9,595 nucleotides of DNA from a bacterium (GTDB lineage Bacteria; UBA9089; UBA9088; JAGUXG01), in assembly GCA_020061965.1 (NCBI GenBank), contig JAGUXG010000006.1, positions 1 through 9,595 of the forward strand, read 5' to 3'. The notes beneath the pieces were generated by a model. That model saw only the letters and a program-made list of their open reading frames with translations. It searched no databases and was not told the DNA's origin. This document shows, one piece after another, positions 5,801 through 9,595 of this stretch; the first letter of the stretch is position 1; each line of letters starts with the position of its first letter. Position numbers and translations under genes: made by a program.

Positions 5801-8800
5801 ATGTTGTTATTCCAGGAAATCCAGATATAGCAGGTACCCAGGCTTTTAATGTCTTGCCAAACTTCTGGATAGAGTCGCCCACCTCAAAGTCAGGAAAGGT
5901 TGGTTCCTCAATAGTGATAAGAGGGACATCTTTTACTGGAAATGGGACAGTGAGTATAAGTTTTGGAAGAACAATTAGCATCACCACGCCAGTGGCAAGT
6001 CCAAAGGGATCTTTCACCGATACCTTTATTGTCAATACCCAGCCAGCAGGAGCAACAGTGGTGACTGCAAGCGATGGAGTGAATACACTCACAGATATCT
6101 TCTATATCAAGGGAAGTATTACATCTATCTATCCTGAGAGTGGGCCTGTAAGTCAGATGGTAACCTTAAAAGGGACAGGTTATGGGACAAGTGGTGAGGT
6201 TTTGAGGATAGATTTTGGAACCCATCCGACAATAACAACAATGGTGTTGACAGGCAATAATGGGACTTTCTCTATCACTTTTATTGTTGATACTCAACCA
6301 TCAGGGCAAGAGAGGGTGATAACAGTTGCAGGTTTATGGTCGCAAGAACAGGAGACGACTGTTTTTACTATCAATCCAAAAATATATTATCTTGAACCGA
6401 AATCAGGGATATACGGGACAATTGTAACTGTAAAGGGGTCAGGTTATCCGAGCGGGATAGCGATAGATATCTTATTTGGGAAGGATGATGTTCCAGAGAC
6501 AGCAGGTTTTGTCACAGACAAAGGCACATTTTCAGCCACATTTGTGGTCAATATGCAGGCTGGAGGCACGACAGTAATCACAGCAAAGAATATGGCTGGT
6601 GCTTCTTTTGCCACCACTGTTTTTGATATAAGGCCAGATATTGAAGCTATAGCCCCTATTTCTGGGATAGTGGGAACAACTGTGACTGTCTGGGGAAGGG
6701 GCTATCACAAGGAGAGCAACATAGATGTATTCATCCATTTTGGAACGTATTACACCATCACTACTGTTTTGGCTGTAGCGGTAAGCAATAGAGGGACATT
6801 CTCTTGCATATTTACCGTGAGTCAGCAGAAGGCAGGTTCAACTGTAATCACAGCCAGGGATGGATTGGGTTATGAGAATACAGCTGTTTTTATAATAACA
6901 GGTCAGATCACCTCAGTCTCTCCTTTAACTGGCAGGGTTGGTGAGTATGTGACTGTAGAAGGAGATGGCTATGAACCAAACGAGACCATCAGAATAGACT
7001 TTGGGACATCTAATACCATCACTACAGGTTTAGCAACCTCGCCGAATGGAACGTTCTCCATATCCTTTATGATAAACACCCAACAAGGAGGAATAACCTC
7101 TATCACGGCTATTGGCCTTCAATCTGGTGGGACAAGTACCACATCGTGCTTCAATATCAAGGGGAAGATCTTTTACCTTGCCCCGGATACAGGGTCTGTT
7201 ACCACAAGCGTTACTGTGAAGGGGTGTGGGTATAAACAAAGTGAGGTCTGGATTGACTTTGGCACAAAGCAGACGATTCCTGTTACAGGAGATAATGCCA
7301 ATCAAAACGGCACATTTTCATTGGTCTTTGAGGTGAATAAGCAGGTATATGGTTCTCACACAATCACAGCCTGCGACTCAAATTCAAATGCTACCACAGC
7401 CTTCACTATTGTCCCCAGAATATTTAGTGTCTATCCAAATCAAGGGACAGTGGGTTCAACCTTGACAGTTGAAGGAGATGGTTGGGAATATAATAAGGTG
7501 GTTCAGATAGACTTTGGAACCAAGAATACAATCACTACGGCTACGCCAGGATCAAATGGCACATTTTCAGTAACATTTCTGGTGAACACCCAGGAATGGG
7601 GCTCAATAACCATAACCGCCTTCTCTATTGCAGGGAGTTCTGTTTCCTATCCAGCTCAAGTTGCAAAGGCATTTACCATTAAGGCAAGTATCATTCTTTT
7701 CACTCCGACATCCGGGACTGTTGGGACGACAATAACCATTCAAGGAACAGGCTGGGATAAAGATGGGACAGTAACCATTCAGTTTGGGACAAATCTTACC
7801 ATAACCACTGTAACTCCAGCAATGCTTGGATCAAACGGCACATTCTCTGTAACATTCTTGGTTGATACCCAGAAGCTGGGAATGAAAGGGATAACTGCAA
7901 ACCAGACTACATCAGAGAATGTTGTTGCTGGTGCATTTAATATTACGCCTGACATCTATTTTATCACCCCTGCCAGTGGTGCAATTGGAGATGTGGTTAC
8001 CTTGAAGGGAAGGGGTTTTGGGAGTTATTCTTCTGGTGCTGAGGGGCTCAGTGTTATGTTTGGTGACAATCCGAATATAGCAGAACCAAAAGTGGGGACT
8101 AATGAGAACGGGACATTCTCCTGCACATTCGTTGTTGATACTCAGACAGCAGGAACAAAGACAATCACTGTTGCAAAAATAGAATGTGTAAACACCATCT
8201 TTACGATAATTGCCAGGGACATTACTGTCACTCCAGTGTCTGATACAGTGGGAAAGATGATCACAGTGAGTGGCGGAGGGTTTGGGGCAAATGAGAAAAT
8301 CCATATCTCCTTTGGAACCAATCCAACCATAACTTCAGTAAATGCATCCTCAAAAGGAACATTTTCAACAAGCTTCAGGGTGAATACCCAGTCTGGTTAT
8401 ATAACATGGATAACAGCCTATGGTTCAACTACAGCTCAGAAGGCCGTTGGCACATTCAACATCACAGGAGACATTATTTTCCTCTCACCTGTGTCAGGCT
8501 TTGTGGGAAGCAGGGTTACGGTTATAGGAAATGGGTATAAGTATGGGGATGTTGTCCGCATTGACTTTGGCACCCACCATACCATCACCGCCGCCATTCC
8601 TAATTCAAACGGCACATTTTCAACATCATTTCTTGTCTCAACCCAGAGATACGGGACAGGGGTGGTGACAATATCCGATTCAAATTCAAGGGATACAACG
8701 GTCTTTACCATAAAGCCAACGATTATTTTGGTATCTCCTACCGCAGGAAAGGTAGGAAGTGTTGTCAGTGTCTTAGGAACAGGCTTTGGTTCGCATACAA

Positions 8801-9595
8801 GCAGCAGCGGGACAGAGACAATCACAATTAAATTTGGAACGCATGACTCAATAACTACGGTAATATGCGATGGAAACGGCACATTTTCAGTAATCTTTAT
8901 AGTAAATACCCAAGGCAATCAAGGGACAAATTTGATCACAATCATAGCAGATGGCCAGTGCTCAGAGCCAGACCCAGCAACCGCAGTCTATCGGATTCTT
9001 CCTTCTGTCATCTCTTTTAGTCATATTTCTGGCACAGTGGGAACAAGGGTTACCATCATAGGAAATGGATATCGCAGTGGTGATAGTGTTAGAATTGACT
9101 TTGGAACAAAGCAGATGATTACTACAGCAAGCCCTACTTTGAATGGAACATTCTCCATAAGCTTTTTGATAAATAGCCAGCCTTGGGGAACGGGGGTGAT
9201 TACTGCTCAGAATACAGTCAATTTAGATTATGACACAACAACCTTCTGTATTTTGTCTGCCATCACCTACTATACGCCTCAAACAGGCTCTGTGGGAACA
9301 ACTATTACCATAACCGGAGATGGGTTTGATACAGGCACAGTCCGCATAGACTTTGGCACTCATCGGACCATAACCACTGCAAATGCCAATCCAAATGGAA
9401 CATTCTCAGTAACGTTTCTTGTCTCAACCCAGGCCTGGTCAACAAGGGTAATTACTGTGAGCACCTCCAATAATGCAATGCATACAATGACATTTTTCAT
9501 CACAGGCGCCTATATCATCAATCTTACACCAAAGTATGGCTCCATCTCAACATTGGTAACCCTTGAGGGTGTTGGCTTTGATGACTTAGGTATAA
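2737..9595 (+). CDS. Giant exported IPT/TIG-like Ig-repeat protein (3' end outside window)
   Basis: The frame is open without a stop from ATG 2737 to the window edge, giving at least 2,286 residues. An upstream in-frame TAA at 2719 limits the start to this region. Residues 1-33 form a signal peptide: MKLASFKKRLG, a hydrophobic core, and a PKGAEA cleavage site before T34. From residue 35 the protein is only tandem Ig-like units, 25 complete and a 26th cut off. The unit consensus is IYLVSPxSGxVGTxVTVxGxGY, then IDFGTxxTITT, then NGTFSxTFxVNTQ, then GTxVITA and a hydrophobic FxI exit. The front half matches IPT/TIG-type domains; the NGTFSxTFxV half is typical of related prokaryotic Ig-like surface repeats. 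It is presumably a long rod-like adhesin, stalk or matrix protein. No anchor or catalytic domain lies in the visible part; one could follow beyond the edge. It probably shares an operon with the two genes upstream. Units are diverged, so the array is old, apart from the local copying described in the findings. Confidence 0.96.
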   Translation, partial: MKLASFKKRLGWILSFSALVAGLSLGLPKGAEATVSILGINLSSGTVGTQVVVNGTSSYDIDGNNPVVIDFGITYTITSTTEDNGISGGGYVFNCTFTVDTQNWGTKVITARNKEGDYYDTTIFNILSRIYLVSPPSGPVGTLLTIKGNGFGTSSSSLNILFGSASPITANEYSNANGTFSHIFRVNTQPIGTRVITALTSNDDRVTTIFIIIPSIYYINPDPAKGEVGTVVTIEGAGYSSVASITVTFGTCQTITTPIIPTSSSNGTFSATFLVNTQPGGSTVITAKDSNGNEETTIFWIKGKIYLVTPNYGYVSYDSIAVEGSGFDDNELVWIDFGTHQTITSLQMTPGINPNGTFSITFTISTQTYGPKDITAYGTGTGNSYKYSNAATITSKITMVKSSKGSVGTDVTVEGTGFMWVSAGNCKLYFGNSGISVNGETSENGTFSIVFKPDTQTYGTKVITVNTSDVEPNDEATSLFKIIPNIYSLSPNSGPVGTQVTVCGRGFEEYDLTSKTYRIDFGTKGTISANFVTALDNKGTFSNKTFTVNEQPGGTTVITVRRQDYTEYYSGDLFATTLFFIKSNITQINPGSATVGEYVTVIGNGYPNPGSVTIHFGTHYTITTADSSVNGTFSISFLIDTQPGATVLITAQDKGRPTELYSVTSAFKIVGKIILVTPLSGYMGDTVIVEGCGYVTGNNSVNIHFGQTQNIGTATGSIKGTFSTTFIVNEQVYGSIVITAKDSNSCGTSVFKVLSRITLVSPFSGYVGDTVTVQGDGWPQNTIIGIDFGTTPTITTIPTGASGRGTFSCTFLVNTQYYNTKVITVRASGPGEKITAQAFIIKGRIYLITPQSGKVGSEVTVLGTGYGTSGETVRIDFGSHQTITTGVVSNNNNGTFSITFIVSTQLRGDQTKIDYKSITATGVPSSQKYMSNIFTLIPRIYFVSPDSGYVGDWVTVRGDGFAKNTVVELHARIFFNNVQMTSCNEDGTGQDPWFAISPNGTFSRKFVSIEAAAGLQSITIMNVVIPGNPDIAGTQAFNVLPNFWIESPTSKSGKVGSSIVIRGTSFTGNGTVSISFGRTISITTPVASPKGSFTDTFIVNTQPAGATVVTASDGVNTLTDIFYIKGSITSIYPESGPVSQMVTLKGTGYGTSGEVLRIDFGTHPTITTMVLTGNNGTFSITFIVDTQPSGQERVITVAGLWSQEQETTVFTINPKIYYLEPKSGIYGTIVTVKGSGYPSGIAIDILFGKDDVPETAGFVTDKGTFSATFVVNMQAGGTTVITAKNMAGASFATTVFDIRPDIEAIAPISGIVGTTVTVWGRGYHKESNIDVFIHFGTYYTITTVLAVAVSNRGTFSCIFTVSQQKAGSTVITARDGLGYENTAVFIITGQITSVSPLTGRVGEYVTVEGDGYEPNETIRIDFGTSNTITTGLATSPNGTFSISFMINTQQGGITSITAIGLQSGGTSTTSCFNIKGKIFYLAPDTGSVTTSVTVKGCGYKQSEVWIDFGTKQTIPVTGDNANQNGTFSLVFEVNKQVYGSHTITACDSNSNATTAFTIVPRIFSVYPNQGTVGSTLTVEGDGWEYNKVVQIDFGTKNTITTATPGSNGTFSVTFLVNTQEWGSITITAFSIAGSSVSYPAQVAKAFTIKASIILFTPTSGTVGTTITIQGTGWDKDGTVTIQFGTNLTITTVTPAMLGSNGTFSVTFLVDTQKLGMKGITANQTTSENVVAGAFNITPDIYFITPASGAIGDVVTLKGRGFGSYSSGAEGLSVMFGDNPNIAEPKVGTNENGTFSCTFVVDTQTAGTKTITVAKIECVNTIFTIIARDITVTPVSDTVGKMITVSGGGFGANEKIHISFGTNPTITSVNASSKGTFSTSFRVNTQSGYITWITAYGSTTAQKAVGTFNITGDIIFLSPVSGFVGSRVTVIGNGYKYGDVVRIDFGTHHTITAAIPNSNGTFSTSFLVSTQRYGTGVVTISDSNSRDTTVFTIKPTIILVSPTAGKVGSVVSVLGTGFGSHTSSSGTETITIKFGTHDSITTVICDGNGTFSVIFIVNTQGNQGTNLITIIADGQCSEPDPATAVYRILPSVISFSHISGTVGTRVTIIGNGYRSGDSVRIDFGTKQMITTASPTLNGTFSISFLINSQPWGTGVITAQNTVNLDYDTTTFCILSAITYYTPQTGSVGTTITITGDGFDTGTVRIDFGTHRTITTANANPNGTFSVTFLVSTQAWSTRVITVSTSNNAMHTMTFFITGAYIINLTPKYGSISTLVTLEGVGFDDLGI
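2839..5265 (+). repeat. Putative nine-unit superblock 1 (units 1-9)
   Basis: Units 2-9 share private residues with units 11-18. Examples are VGEYVTV in units 7 and 16, a two-residue insertion before the VG step in units 3 and 12, VS in place of VG in units 4 and 13, and a GCGY cysteine in units 8 and 17. The match of unit 1 to unit 10 is weak, so the exact block boundary is uncertain. Confidence 0.5.
5266..7686 (+). repeat. Putative nine-unit superblock 2 (units 10-18)
   Basis: This block corresponds to units 1-9 on the left and 19-26 on the right. Its last unit (18) shares VxGDGW and a long AxAFxIK exit with unit 9. Unit 11 is degenerate and unit 10 resembles unit 13 more than unit 1 or 19, so later local copying has blurred the pattern. 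Confidence 0.5.
7687..9595 (+). repeat. Putative nine-unit superblock 3 (units 19-26, incomplete)
   Basis: Unit 20 matches unit 2 (GFG[TS]xSS, FG[SD] without the usual T, IIP/IIA exit). Unit 23 matches unit 5 (an EP-rich exit ending in [FY][KR]I[IL]P). Unit 25 matches unit 16 (TG in place of SG, then PNGTFS). Unit 26 lacks the VGT glycine like unit 17. The block runs off the window; a ninth unit would be expected next. Confidence 0.45.

Larger units (their letters stand above)
2839..9595 (+). repeat. 26 tandem Ig-like (IPT/TIG-type) units
   Basis: Unit starts (base of the residue before the I of the IYLVSP-like strand) are 2839, 3121, 3379, 3646, 3922, 4189, 4486, 4750, 5002, 5266, 5551, 5860, 6115, 6379, 6637, 6904, 7165, 7417, 7687, 7951, 8218, 8470, 8719, 9004, 9259 and 9511 (partial). 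Unit length is 83-103 residues, most often 84-90. The most conserved core is [NKR]GTFS, present in 23 of 25 complete units (unit 12 has KGSFT, unit 1 has NCTF). Exact NGTFS occurs in 17. FGT or a near variant is present in all but unit 11. DNA identity between units is limited to short words such as AATGG[GAC]ACATTTTC. Confidence 0.93.

Noticed and set aside
8436..8918. Antisense open frame of 160 codons, and similar minus-strand frames at 4101-4412, 5703-6092 and 7912-8304
   Set aside because: They lie opposite the giant gene, and their translations repeat motifs such as ENVPF and VPK that are the mirror of NGTFS and FGT. They are by-products of the sense repeat and codon bias.
2737..9595. 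Alternative genetic code (TGA recoding)
   Set aside because: No in-frame TGA occurs in any of the large genes and Trp is encoded by TGG throughout, so the standard code is sufficient.

Overview
The window is AT-rich (by eye about 40% G+C; the first large gene is poorer in G+C than the last). All convincing genes lie on the + strand, packed almost end to end. The content is surface or exported protein architecture: an FG-GAP/VCBS propeller protein, small coiled-coil or membrane proteins, and a giant IPT/TIG-like Ig-repeat protein. I see no housekeeping gene, RNA gene or mobile-element gene that fixes the taxonomy. Heavy use of AGA/AGG and ATA codons, the domain types and the degenerate CCACAGAT-type intergenic repeats suggest a bacterium from an uncultured lineage known mainly from metagenomes (for example Desantisbacteria- or Omnitrophota-like). 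That is a guess. Tryptophan is TGG and the reading frames fit the standard code.

Layout. Bases 1-143 hold the C-terminal end of a coiled-coil protein. Bases 143-297 hold a decayed tandem paralogue of it, with a frameshift and an in-frame TAG. Bases 297-398 encode a 33-residue single-helix membrane peptide that overlaps the next gene. Bases 382-2244 encode a 620-residue exported protein: signal peptide, N-terminal Ig-like domain, seven DxNxDGxxD repeats (a complete seven-bladed propeller) and a C-terminal fibronectin-III-like domain. Bases 2331-2687 encode a 118-residue protein with one N-terminal membrane helix and an 11-residue (hendecad) coiled-coil tandem repeat. Bases 2737-9595 encode the window's main feature, an exported protein of at least 2,286 residues that is still open at the window edge. 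After a signal peptide it is only a tandem array: 25 complete Ig-like units of 83-103 residues plus the start of a 26th.

How it fits together. Nearly every gene junction is a start/stop overlap (TAATG, TAATG, a 17-base overlap, ATGA, TGATG), so the locus looks like one translationally coupled operon. The last two junctions are bridged by mini-ORFs (MKPQI..., MMKPQI...) made from two copies of a small intergenic repeat. The second copy appears to supply the Shine-Dalgarno sequence of the giant gene. The most parsimonious reading is a cell-surface or extracellular adhesion/matrix operon, with a small membrane-anchored coiled-coil protein between two exported repeat proteins. No ligand, enzyme or secretion machinery is visible.

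The most unusual structure is inside the giant protein. Idiosyncratic residues recur every nine Ig units (about 2.4 kb), which suggests that a nine-domain block was itself duplicated, overlaid with more recent local copying (units 10 and 13).
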